DNA of 64,000 nucleotides from Apoderus coryli (Eukaryota > Arthropoda > Insecta > Coleoptera > Attelabidae), in contig CAJVRQ020000077.1 of the NCBI GenBank assembly GCA_911728435.2, positions 1 to 64,000 on the forward strand, read 5' to 3'. Numbering within the stretch: the first letter of the stretch is position 1; each line of letters begins with the position of its first letter. The notes under the pieces are model-generated. The model did not search any database, was not told where the DNA came from, and saw only the letters and a program-made list of their open reading frames with translations. The position numbers were made by a program, and so were the translations under genes. This document shows positions 1-12,769 of this stretch, piece by piece.

Positions 1-158
1 ATTTCTTTTGACTAATAAAATTTACTTTTAAATTCTAAGTGAGAAAACAGCTTTTTGGGAGCCATTTGAACGTTTAATTCTAAATAACAATATTTTAGTA
101 ACAAAACGCGCTAAATCGTTCTAAATTGATTATTTACGCTTAATCTAACTTATTTTCA

Positions 159-306
159 CTAATAAAATTTACTTTTAAATTCTAAGTGAGAAAACAGCTT
201 TTTGGGAGCCATTTGAAAAGTTTAATTCTAAATAACAAAATTTTAGTAATAAAACGCGCTAAATCGTTCTAATTTGCTTTTTTATGCTTAATCTAATTTC
301 TTTTGA
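159..306 (+). repeat. Representative satellite monomer (148 bp)
   Basis: One unit, taken from the C of CTAATAAAATTTAC to the base before the next copy. Fixed landmarks in order are CTAATAAAATTTAC, TTCTAAGTGAGAAAACAGC, TTTTTGGGAGCCATTTG, AATTCTAAATAACAAAATTT, AGTAACAAAACGC and the variable TTCTAA..GCTTAATCTAA tail. A hand count of a typical unit gives 37 G+C in 148, about 25%. Runs of A or T (AAAATTT, TTTTAAA, GAAAAC, CTTTTT, CAAAATTTT, CAAAAC) recur through the unit. The length equals the DNA in a nucleosome core particle; any nucleosome phasing is inference. The phase chosen for the start is arbitrary. Confidence 0.95.
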
Positions 307-2511
307 CTAATAAAATTTACTTTTAAATTCTAAGTGAGGAAAACAGCTTTTTGGGAGCCAGTTGAAAAGTTTAATTCTAATTAACAAAATTTTAGTAACA
401 AAACGCTCTAATTCTTTCTAATTTGCTTTTTTATGCTTAATCTAATTTCTTTTGACTAATAAAATTTACTTTTAAATTCTAAGTGAGAAACAGCTTTTTG
501 GGAGCCATTTGAAAAGTTTAATTCTAAATAACAAAATTTTAGTAACAAAACGCGCTAATTCGTTCTAATTTGCTTTTTTATGCTTAATCTAATTTCTTTT
601 GACTAATAAAATTTACTTTTATATTCTAAGTGAGAAAACAGCTTTTTGGGAGCCATTTGGAAAGTTTAATTCTAAATAACAAAATTTTAGTAACAAAACG
701 CTCTAATTCGTTCTAATTTGCTTTTTTATGCTTAATCTAATTTCTTTTGACTAATAAAATTTACTTTTAAATTCTAAGTGAGAAAACAGCTTTTTGGGAG
801 CCATTTGAAAAGTTTAATACTAAATAACAAAATTTTAGTAACAAAACGCGCTAATTCGTTCTAATTTGCTTTTTTATGCTTAATCTAATTTCTTTTGACT
901 AATAAATTTTACTTTTATATTCTAAGTGAGAAAACAGCTTTTTGGGAGCCATTTGGAAAGTTTAATTCTAAATAACAAAATTTTAGTAACAAAACGCTCT
1001 AATTCGTTCTAATTTGCTTTTTTATGCTTATCTAATTTCTTTTGACTAATAAAATTTACTTTTAAATTCTAAGTGAGAAAACAGCTTTTTGGCAGCCATT
1101 TGAACGTTTAATTCTAAATAACAAAATTTTAGTAACAAAACGCGCTAATTCGTTCTAAATTGCTTATTTACGCTTAATCTAACTTATTTTCACTAATAAA
1201 ATTTACTTTTAAATTCTAAGTGAGAAAACAGCTTTTTGGGAGCAATTTGAAAGTTTAATTCTAAATAACAAAATTTTAGTAACAAAACGCTCTAATTCGT
1301 TCTAATTTGCTTTTTTATGCCTAATCTAATTTCTTTAGACTAATAAAATTTACTTTTAAATTCTAAGTGAGAAATCAGCTTTTTGGCAGCCATTTGAACG
1401 TTTAATTCTAAATAACAAAATTTTAGTAACAAAACGCGCTAATTCGTTCTAAATTGCTTATTTACGCTTAATCTAACTTATTTTCGCTAATAAAATTTAC
1501 TTTTAAATTCTAAGTGAGAAAACAGGTTTTTGGCAGCCATTGAACGTTTAATTCTAAATAACAAAATTTTAGTAACAAAACGCGCTAATTCGTTCTAAAT
1601 TGCTTATTTACGCTTAATCTAACGTATTTTCACTAATAAAATTTACTTTTAAATTCTAAGTGAGAAAACAGCTTTTTGGGAGCAATTTGAAAAGTTTAAT
1701 TCTAAATAACAAAATTTTAGTAACAAAACGCTCTAATTCGTTCTAATTTGCTTTTTTATGCCTAATCTAATTTCTTTAGACTAATAAAATTTACTTTTAA
1801 ATTCTAAGTGAGAAATCAGCTTTTTGGCAGCCATTTGAACGTTTAATTCTAAATAACAAAATTTTAGTAACAAAACGCGCTAATTCGTTCTAAATTGCTT
1901 ATTTACGCTTAATCTAACTTATTTTCGCTAATAAAATTTACTTTTAAATTCTAAGTGAGAAAACAGCTTTTTGGGAGCCATTTGAAAAGTTTAATTCTAA
2001 ATAACAAAATTTTAGTAACAAAACGCGCTAAATCGTTCTAATTTGCTTTTTTATGCTTAATCTAATTTCTTTTGACTAATAAAACTTACTTTTAAATTCT
2101 AAGTGAGAAAACAGCTTTTTGGGAGCCAGTTGAAAAGTTTAATTCTAATTAACAAAATTTTAGTAACAAAACGCTCTAATTCTTTTTAATTTGCTTTTTT
2201 GTGCTTAATCTAATTTCTTTGACTAATAAAATTTACTTTTAAATTCTAAGTGAGAAAACAGCTTTTTGGGAGCCATTTGAAAAGTTTAATTCTAAATAAC
2301 AAAATTTTAGTAACAAAACGCGCTAAATCGTTCTAATTTGCTTTTTAATGCTTAATCTAATTTATTTAGACTAATAAAATTTACTTTTAAATTCTAAGTG
2401 AGAAAACAGGTTTTTGGCAGCCATTTGAACGTTTAATTCTAAATAACAAAAATTTAGTAACAAAACGCGCTAAATCGTTCTAAATTGATTATTTACGCTT
2501 AATCTAACTTA

Positions 2512-5500
2512 TTTTCACTAATAAAATTTACTTTTAAATTCTAAGTGAGAAAACTGCTTTTTGGGAGCCATTTGAAAAGTTTAATTCTAAATAACAAAAT
2601 TTTAGTAACAAAACGCGCTAAATCGTTCTAATTTGCTTTTTTATGCTTAATCTAATTTCTTTTGACTAATAAAACTTACTTTTAAATTCTAAGTGAGAAA
2701 ACAGCTTTTTGGAGCCAGTTGAAAAGTTTAATTCTAATTAACAAAATTTTAGTAACAAAACGCTCTAATTCTTTTTAATTTGCTTTTTTGTGCTTAATCT
2801 AATTTCTTTTGACTAATAAAATTTACTTTTAAATTCTAAGTGAGAAAACAGCTTTTGGGAGCCATTTGAAAAGTTTAATTCTAAATAACAAAATTTTAGT
2901 AACAAAACGCGCTAAATCGTTCTAATTTGCTTTTTAATGCTTAATCTAATTTCTTTTGACTAATAAAATTTACTTTTATATTCTAAGTGAGAAAACAGCT
3001 TTTTGGCAGCCATTTGAACGTTTAATTTTAAATAACAAAATTTTATTAACAAACGCGCTAATTCGTTCTAAATTGCTTATTTACGCTTAATCTAACTTAT
3101 TTTCACTAATAAAATTTACTTTTAAATTTTAAGTGAGAAAACAGCTTTTTGGGAGCAATTTGAAAAGTTTATTTCTAAATAACAAAATTTTAGTAACAAA
3201 ACGCTCTAATTCGTTCTACTTTGCTTTTTTATGCTTAATCTAATTTCTTTAGACTAATAAAATTTACTTTTAAATTCTAAGTGAGAAAACAGCTTTTTGG
3301 GAGCCATTTGAAAAGTTTATTTCTAAATATCAAAATTTATTAACAAAACGCTCTAATTCGTTCTAATTTGCTTTTTTATGCTTAATCTAATTTCTTTTGA
3401 CTAATAAAATTTACTTTTAAATTCTAAGTGAGAAAACAGCTTTTTGGGAGCCATTTGAAAAGTTTAATTCTAATTAACAAAATTTTAGTAACAAAACGCT
3501 CTAATTCTTTCTAATTTGCTTTTTTGTGCTTAATCTAATTTCTTTTGACTAATAAAATTTACTTTTAAATTCTAAGTGAGAAAACAGCTTTTTGGGACCT
3601 ATTTGAACGTTTAATTCTAAATAACAAAATTTTAGTAACAAACCGCGCTAATTCGTTCTAAATTGCTTATTTACGCTTAATCTAACTTATTTTCACTAAT
3701 AAAATTTACTTTTAAATTCTAAGTGAGAAAACAACTTTTTGGGACCCATTTGAACGTTTAATTCTAAATAACAAAATTTTAGTATCAAAACGCGCTAATT
3801 CGTTCTAAATTGCTTATTTACGCTTAATCTAACTTATTTTCACTAATAAAATTTACTTTTAAATTCTAAATGAGAAAACAGCTTTTTGGGAGCCATTTGA
3901 AAAGTTTAATTCTAAATAACAAAATTTTAGTAACAAAACGCGCTAATTCGTTCTAAATTGCTTATTTATGCTTAATCTAATTTCTTTTGACTAATAAAAT
4001 TTACTTTTAAATTCTACGTGAGAAAACAGCTTTTTGGGAGCCATTTGAACGTTTAATTCTAAATATCAAAATTTTAGTAACAAAACGCTCTAATTCGTTC
4101 TAATTTGCTTTTTTATGCTTAATCTAATTTCTGTTGACTAATAAAATTTACTTTTAAATTCTAAGTGAGAAAACAGCTTTTTGGGAGCCATTTGAAAAGT
4201 TTAATTCAAAATAACAAAATTTTAGTAACAAAACGCGCTAATTCGTTCTAAATTGCTTATTTACGCTTAATCTAACTTATTTTCACTAATAAAATTTACT
4301 TTTAAATTCTAAGTGAGAAAACAGCTTTTTGGGAGCCATTTGAAAAGTTTAATTCTAAATAACAAAATTTTAGTAACAAAACGCGCTAAATCGTTCTAAT
4401 TTGCTTTTTTATGCTTAATCTAATTTCTTTTGACTAATAAAATTTACTTTTAAATTCTAAGTGAGAAAACAGCTTTTTGGGAGCCAGTTGAAAAGTTTAA
4501 TTCTAATTAACAAAATTTTAGTAACAAAACGCTCTAATTCTTTCTAATTTGCTTTTTTGTGCTTAATCTAATTTCTTTTGACTAATAAAATTTACTTTTA
4601 AATTCTAAGTGAGAAAACAGCTTTTTGGGAGCCATTTGAAAAGTTTAATTCTAAATAACAAAATTTTAGTAACAAAACGCGCTAAATCGTTCTAATTTGC
4701 TTTTTAATGCTTAATCTAATTTCTTTTGACTAATAAAATTTACTTTTATATTCTAAGTGAGAAAACAGCTTTTTGGCAGCCATTTGAACGTTTAATTTTA
4801 AATAACAAAATTTTATTAACAAAACGCGCTAATTCGTTCTAAATTGCTTATTTACGCTTAATCTAACTTATTTTCACTAATAAAATTTACTTTTAAATTT
4901 TAAGTGAGAAAACAGCTTTTTGGGAGCAATTTGAAAAGTTTATTTCTAAATAACAAAATTTTAATAACAAAACGCTCTAATTCGTTCTACTTTGCTTTTT
5001 TATGCTTAATCTAATTTCTTTAGACTAATAAAATTTACTTTTAAATTCTAAGTGAGAAAACAGCTTTTTGGGAGCCATTTGAAAAGTTTATTTCTAAATA
5101 TCAAAATTTATTAACAAAACGCTCTAATTCGTTCTAATTTGCTTTTTTATGCTTAATCTAATTTCTTTTGACTAATAAAATTTACTTTTAAATTCTAAGT
5201 GAGAAAACAGCTTTTTGGGAGCCATTTGAAAAGTTTAATTCTAATTAACAAAATTTTAGTAACAAAACGCTCTAATTCTTTCTAATTTGCTTTTTTGTGC
5301 TTAATCTAATTTCTTTTGACTAATAAAATTTACTTTTAAATTCTAAGTGAGAAAACAGCTTTTTGGGACCTATTTGAACGTTTAATTCTAAATAACAAAA
5401 TTTTAGTAACAAACCGCGCTAATTCGTTCTAAATTGCTTATTTACGCTTAATCTAACTTATTTTCACTAATAAAATTTACTTTTAAATTCTAAGTGAGAA

Positions 5501-6410
5501 AACAACTTTTTGGGACCCATTTGAACGTTTAATTCTAAATAACAAAATTTTAGTATCAAAACGCGCTAATTCGTTCTAAATTGCTTATTTACGCTTAATC
5601 TAACTTATTTTCACTAATAAAATTTACTTTTAAATTCTAAATGAGAAAACAGCTTTTTGGGAGCCATTTGAAAAGTTTAATTCTAAATAACAAAATTTTA
5701 GTAACAAAACGCGCTTATTCGTTCTAAATTGCTTATTTATGCTTAATCTAATTTCTTTTGACTAATAAAATTTACTTTTAAATTCTACGTGAGAAAACAG
5801 CTTTTTGGGAGCCATTTGAACGTTTAATTCTAAATATCAAAATTTTAGTAACAAAACGCTCTAATTCGTTCTAATTTGCTTTTTTATGCTTAATCTAATT
5901 TCTGTTGACTAATAAAATTTACTTTTAAATTCTAAGTGAGAAAACAGCTTTTTGGGAGCCATTTGAAAAGTTTAATTCAAAATAACAAAATTTTAGTAAC
6001 AAAACGCGCTAATTCGTTCTAAATTGCTTATTTACGCTTAATCTAACTTATTTTCACTAATAAAATTTACTTTTAAATTCTAAGTGAGAAAACAGCTTTT
6101 TGGGAGCCATTTGAAAAGTTTAATTCTAAATAACAAAATTTTAGTAACAAAACGCGCTAAATCGTTCTAATTTGCTTTTTTATGCTTAATCTAATTTCTT
6201 TTGACTAATAAAATTTACTTTTAAATTCTAAGTGAGAAAACAGCTTTTTGGGAGCCAGTTGAAAAGTTTAATTCTAATTAACAAAATTTTAGTAACAAAA
6301 CGCTCTAATTCTTTCTAATTTGCTTTTTTGTGCTTAATCTAATTTCTTTTGACTAATAAAATTTACTTTTAAATTCTAAGTGAGAAAACAGCTTTTTGGG
6401 AGCCATTTGA
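2512..6410. repeat. 12-monomer higher-order repeat, about 1770 bp, 2.2 copies
   Basis: The order of monomer variants at about 2512-4280 repeats at about 4280-6050 and again in part to about 6410. Private variants line up at constant spacing: TTTTTAATGC then TTTTATATTC then TTTAATTTTAAATAAC at 2931-3030 and 4701-4800 (offset 1770), the GGGACCTATTTG unit at about 3595 and 5365, and the TTCTACTTTGC unit. The offset is 1768-1771 bp, or 12 monomers, and the first copy has a few single-base losses. Edges are placed where the variant strings stop agreeing, so they are good to within about one monomer. Tandem higher-order units of this kind arise by unequal crossing-over. Confidence 0.85.
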
Positions 6411-7560
6411 ACGTTTAATTCTAAATAACAATATTTTAGTAACAAAACGCGCTAAATCGTTCTAAATTGATTATTTACGCTTAATCTAACTTATTTTCAC
6501 TAATAAAATTTACTTTTAAATTCTAAGTGAGAAAACAGCTTTTTGGGAGCCATTTGAAAAGTTTAATTCTAAATAACAAAATTTTAGTAACAAAACGCTC
6601 TAATTCGTTCTACTTTGCTTTTTTATGCTTAATCTAATTTCTTTAGACTAATAAAATTTACTTTTAAATTCTAAGTGAGAAAACAGCTTTTTGGGAGCCA
6701 TTTGAAAAGTTTATTTCTAAATATCAAAATTTTATTAACAAAACGCTCTAATTCGTTCTAATTTGCTTTTTTATGCTTAATCTAATTTCTTTTGACTAAT
6801 AAAATTTACTTTTAAATTCTAAGTGAGAAAATAGCTTTTTGGGAGCCATTTGAAAAGTTTAATTCTAATTAACAAAATTTTAGTAACAAAACGCTCTAAT
6901 TCTTTCTAATTTGCTTTTTTGTGCTTAATCTAATTTCTTTTGACTAATAAAATTTACTTTTAAATTCTAAGTGAGAAAACAGCTTTTTGGGAGCCATTTG
7001 AAAAGTTTAATTCTAAATAACAAAATTTTAGTAACAAAACGCGCTAATTCGTTCTAAATTGCTTATTTACGCATAATCTAACTTATTTTCACTAATAAAA
7101 TTTACTTTTAAATTCTAAGTGAGAAAACAGCTTTTTGGGAGCCATTTGAAAAGTTTAATTCTAAATAACAAAAGTTTATTAACAAAACGCGCTAATTCGT
7201 TCTAAATTGCTTATTTACGCTTAATCTAACTTATTTTCACTAATAAAATTTACTTTTAAATTCTAAGTGAGAAAACAGCTTTTTGGGAGCCATTTGAAAA
7301 GTTTAATTCTAAATAACAAAATTATAGTAACAAAACGCTCTAATTCGTTCTAAATTGCTTATTTACGCTTAATCTAACTTATTTTCACTAATAAAATTTA
7401 CTTTTAAATTCTAAATGAGAAAAAAGCTTTTTGGGAGCCATTTGAAAAGTTTAATTCTAAATAACAAAATTTTAGTAACAAAACGCGCTAAATCGTTCTA
7501 AATTGCTTATTTACGCTTAATCTAACATATTTTCACTAATAAAATTTACTTTTAAATTCT

Positions 7561-8620
7561 AAGTGAGAAAACAGCTTTTTGGGACCTATTTGAACGTTTA
7601 ATTCTAAATAACAAAATTTTAGTAACAAACCGCGCTAATTCGTTCTAAATTGCTTATTTACGCTTAATCTAACTTATTTTCACTAATAAAATTTACTTTT
7701 AAATTCTAAGTGAGAAAACAACTTTTTGGGACCCATTTGAACGTTTAATTCTAAATAACAAAATTTTAGTAACAAAACGCGCTAATTCGTTCTAAATTGC
7801 TTATTTACGCTTAATCTAACTTATTTTCACTAATAAAATTTACTTTTAAATTCTAAATGAGAAAACAGCTTTTTGGGAGCCATTTGAAAAGTTTAATTCT
7901 AAATAACAAAATTTTAGTAACAAAACGCGCTTATTCGTTCTAAATTGCTTATTTATGCTTAATCTAATTTCTTTTGACTAATAAAATTTACTTTTAAATT
8001 CTACGTGAGAAAACAGCTTTTTGGGAGCCATTTGAACGTTTAATTCTAAATATCAAAATTTTAGTAACAAAACGCTCTAATTCGTTCTAATTTGCTTTTT
8101 TATGCTTAATCTAATTTCTGTTGACTAATAAAATTTACTTTTAAATTCTAAGTGAGAAAACAGCTTTTTGGGAGCCATTTGAAAAGTTTAATTCAAAATA
8201 ACAAAATTTTAGTAACAAAACGCGCTAATTCGTTCTAAATTGCTTATTTACGCTTAATCTAACTTATTTTCACTAATAAAATTTACTTTTAAATTCTAAG
8301 TGAGAAAACAGCTTTTTGGGAGCCATTTGAAAAGTTTAATTCTAAATAACAAAATTTTAGTAACAAAACGCGCTAAATCGTTCTAATTTGCTTTTTTATG
8401 CTTAATCTAATTTCTTTTGACTAATAAAATTTACTTTTAAATTCTAAGTGAGAAAACAGCTTTTTGGGAGCCAGTTGAAAAGTTTAATTCTAATTAACAA
8501 AATTTTAGTAACAAAACGCTCTAATTCTTTCTAATTTGCTTTTTTGTGCTTAATCTAATTTCTTTTGACTAATAAAATTTACTTTTAAATTCTAAGTGAG
8601 AAAACAGCTTTTTGGGAGCC
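7561..8620. repeat. Copy of the 5345-6404 block, 15 monomers away
   Basis: The string of variants beginning with the GGGACCTATTTG monomer at about 7581 matches the one at about 5365 (offset 2216 bp, 15 monomers). It continues through the GGGACCCATTTG, CTAAATGAG, TTCTACGTGAG and TTCTGTTGAC units. A short 4-monomer tandem duplication follows: the AACG..AAATATC monomer at about 8031 recurs at about 8622, 590 bp on. No gene is present. Confidence 0.75.
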
Positions 8621-9444
8621 ATTTGAACGTTTAATTCTAAATATCAAAATTTTAGTAACAAAACGCTCTAATTCGTTCTAATTTGCTTTTTTATGCTTAA
8701 TCTAATTTCTGTTGACTAATAAAATTTACTTTTAAATTCTAAGTGAGAAAACAGCTTTTTGGGAGCCATTTGAAAAGTTTAATTCAAAATAACAAAATTT
8801 TAGTAACAAAACGCGCTTATTCGATCTAAATTGCTTATTTACGCTTAATCTAACTTATTTTCACTAATAAAATTTACTTTTAAATTCTAAGTGAGAAAAC
8901 AGCTTTTTGGGAGCCATTTGAAAAGTTTAATTCTAAATAACAAAATTTTAGTAACAAAACGCGCTAAATCGTTCTAATTTGCTTTTTTATGCTTAATCTA
9001 ATTTCTTTTGACTAATAAAATTTACTTTTAAATTCTAAGTGAGAAAACAGCTTTTTGGGAGCCATTTGAAAAGTTTAATTCAAAATAACAAAATTTTAGT
9101 AACAAAACGCGCTAATTCGTTCTAAATTGCTTATTTACGCTTAATCTAACTTATTTTCACTAATAAAATTTACTTTTAAATTCTAAGTGAGAAAACAGCT
9201 TTTTGGGAGCCATTTGAAAAGTTTAATTCTAAATAACAAAATTTTAGTAACAAAACGCGCTAAATCGTTCTAATTTGCTTTTTTATGCTTAATCTAATTT
9301 CTTTTGACTAATAAAATTTACTTTTAAATTCTAAGTGAGAAAACAGCTTTTTGGGAGCCAGTTGAAAAGTTTAATTCTAATTAACAAAATTTTAGTAACA
9401 AAACGCTCTAATTCTTTCTAATTTGCTTTTTTGTGCTTAATCTA

Positions 9445-10284
9445 ATTTCTTTTGACTAATAAAATTTACTTTTAAATTCTAAGTGAGAAAACACCTTTTT
9501 GGGAGCCATTTGAACGTTTAATTCTAAATAACAATATTTTAGTAACAAAACGCGCTAAATCGTTCTAAATTGATTATTTACGCTTAATCTAACTTATTTT
9601 CACTAATAAAATTTACTTTTAAATTCTAAGTGAGAAAACAGCTTTTTGGGAGCCATTTGAAAAGTTTAATTCTAAATAACAAAATTTTAGTAATAAAACG
9701 CGCTAAATCGTTCTAATTTGCTTTTTTATGCTTAATCTAATTTCTTTTGACTAATAAAATTTACTTTTAAATTCTAAGTGAGAAAACAGCTTTTTGGGAG
9801 CCAGTTGAAAAGTTTAATTCTAATTAACAAAATTTTAGTAACAAAACGCTCTAATTCTTTCTAATTTGCTTTTTTGTGCTTAATCTAATTTCTTTTGACT
9901 AATAAAATTTACTTTTAAATTCTAAGTGAGAAAACAGCTTTTTGGGAGCCATTTGAAAAGTTTAATTCTAAATAACAAAATTTTAGTAACAAAACGCGCT
10001 AATTCGTTCTAATTTGCTTTTTTATGCTTAATCTAATTTCTTTTGACTAATAAAATTTACTTTTATATTCTAAGTGAGAAAACAGCTTTTTGGGAGCCAT
10101 TTGGAAAGTTTAATTCTAAATAACAAAATTTTAGTAACAAAACGCTCTAATTCGTTCTAATTTGCTTTTTTATGCTTAATCTAATTTCTTTTGACTAATA
10201 AAATTTACTTTTAAATTCTAAGTGAGAAAACAGCTTTTTGGGAGCCATTTGAAAAGTTTAATACTAAATAACAAAAATTTAGTA
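9445..10284. repeat. Copy of the first 840 bp of the window, 9444 bp away
   Basis: Positions 1-840 and 9445-10284 carry the same sequence of private variants: ACAATATTTTAG in the first unit, TAATAAAACGCG in the second, TTTTATATTC with CATTTGGAAAG later, and TTTAATACTAAATAAC last. The offset is 64 monomers. Agreement stops after the TTTAATACTAAATAAC unit, where the right copy continues with CAAAAATTTAG and a TGATTATTTACG tail that the left copy lacks. Confidence 0.75.
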
Positions 10285-12769
10285 ACAAAACGCGCTAAAT
10301 CGTTCTAAATTGATTATTTACGCTTAATCTAACTTATTTTCACTAATAAAATTTACTTTTAAATTCTAAGTGAGAAAACAGCTTTTTGGGAGCCATTTGA
10401 AAAGTTTAATTCTAAATAACAAAATTTTAGTAACAAAACGCGCTAAATCGTTCTAATTTGCTTTTTTATGCTTAATCTAATTTATTTAGACTAATAAAAT
10501 TTACTTTTAAATTCTAAGTGAGAAAACAGGTTTTTGGCAGCCATTTGAACGTTTAATTCTAAATAACAAAATTTTAGTAACAAAACGCGCTAATTCGTTC
10601 TAAATTGTTTATTTACGCTTAATCTAACTTATTTTCACTAATAAAATTTACTTTTAAATTCTAAGTGAGAAAACAGCTTTTTGGGAGCAATTTGAAAAGT
10701 TTAATTCTAAATAACAAAATTTTAGTAACAAAACGCTCTAATTCGTTCTAATTTGCTTTTTTATGCTTAATCTAATTTCTTTAGACTAATAAAATTTACT
10801 TTTAAATTCTAAGTGAGAAATCAGCTTTTTGGCAGCCATTTGAACGTTTAATTCTAAATAACAAAATTTTAGTAACAAAACGCGCTAATTCGTTCTAAAT
10901 TGCTTATTACGCTTAATCTAACTTATTTTCGCTAATAAAATTTACTTTTAAATTCTAAGTGAGAAAACAGCTTTTTGGGAGCCATTTGAAAAGTTTAATT
11001 CTAATTAACAAAATTTTAGTAACAAAACGCTCTAATTCTTTTTAATTTGCTTTTTTGTGCTTAATCTAATTTCTTTTGACTAATAAAATTTACTTTTAAA
11101 TTCTAAGTGAGAAAACAGCTTTTTGGGAGCCAGTTGAAAAGTTTAATTCTAATTAACAAAATTTTAGTAACAAAACGCTCTAATTCTTTTTAATTTGCTT
11201 TTTTGTGCTTAATCTAATTTCTTTTGACTAATAAAATTTACTTTTAAATTCTAAGTGAGAAAACAGCTTTTTGGGAGCCATTTGAAAAGTTTAATTCTAA
11301 ATAACAAAATTTTAGTAACAAAACGCGCTAAATCGTTCTAATTTGCTTTTTTATGCTTAATCTAATTTCTTTTGACTAATAAAACTTACTTTTAAATTCT
11401 AAGTGAGAAAACAGCTTTTTGGGAGCCAGTTGAAAAGTTTAATTCTAATTAACAAAATTTTAGTAACAAAACGCTCTAATTCTTTTTAATTTGCTTTTTT
11501 GTGCTTAATCTAATTTCTTTTGACTAATAAAATTTACTTTTAAATTCTAAGTGAGGAAAACAGCTTTTTGGGAGCCATTTGAAAAGTTTAATTCTAAATA
11601 ACAAAATTTTAGTAACAAAACGCGCTAAATCGTTCTAATTTGCTTTTTAATGCTTAATCTAATTTCTTTTGACTAATAAAATTTACTTTTATATTCTAAG
11701 TGAGAAAACAGCTTTTTGGCAGCCATTTGAACGTTTAATTCTAAATAACAAAATTTTATTAACAAAACGCGCTAATTCGTTCTAAATTGCTTATTTACGC
11801 TTAATCTAACTTATTTTCACTAATAAAATTTACTTTTAAATTCTAAGTGAGAAAACAGCTTTTTGGGAGCAATTTGAAAAGTTTATTTCTAAATAACAAA
11901 ATTTTAGTAACAAAACGCTCTAATTCGTTCTACTTTGCTTTTTATGCTTAATCTAATTTCTTTAGACTAATAAAATTTACTTTTAAATTCTAAGTGAGAA
12001 AACAGCTTTTTGGGAGCCATTTGAAAAGTTTATTTCTAAATATCAAAATTTTAGTAACAAAACGCTCTAATTCGTTCTAATTTGCTTTTTTATGCTTAAT
12101 CTAATTTCTTTTGACTAATAAAATTTACTTTTAAATTCTAAGTGAGAAAACAGCTTTTTGGGAGCCATTTGAAAAGTTTAATTCTAATTAACAAAATTTT
12201 AGTAACAAAACGCTCTAATTCTTTCTAATTTGCTTTTTTGTGCTTAATCTAATTTCTTTTGACTAATAAAATTTACTTTTAAATTCTAAGTGAGAAAACA
12301 GCTTTTTGGGAGCCATTTGAAAAGTTTAATTCTAAATAACAAAATTATAGTAACAAAACGCTCTAATTCGTTCTAAATTGCTTATTTACGCTTAATCTAA
12401 CTTATTTTCACTAATAAAATTTACTTTTAAATTCTAAATGAGAAAAAAGCTTTTTGGGAGCCATTTGAAAAGTTTAATTCTAAATAACAAAATTTTAGTA
12501 ACAAAACGCGCTAAATCGTTCTAATTTGCTTTTTTATGCTTAATCTAATTTCTTTTGACTAATAAAATTTACTTTTAAATTCTAAGTGAGAAAACAGCTT
12601 TTTGGGAGCCAGTTGAAAAGTTTATTTCTAATTAACAAAATTTTAGTAACAAAACGCTCTAATTCTTTCTAATTTGCTTTTTTGTGCTTAATCTAATTTC
12701 TTTTGACTAATAAAATTTACTTTTAAATTCTAAGTGAGAAAACAGCTTTTTGGGAGCTCTTTGAACGTT

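Noticed and set aside
159..306. CENP-B box-like match at TTCGTTCTAAATTGC in the monomer
   Set aside because: The first half (TTCG, four bases, A) fits, but the required CGGG of the second half is TTGC, and many monomers also have ATCG in place of TTCG.
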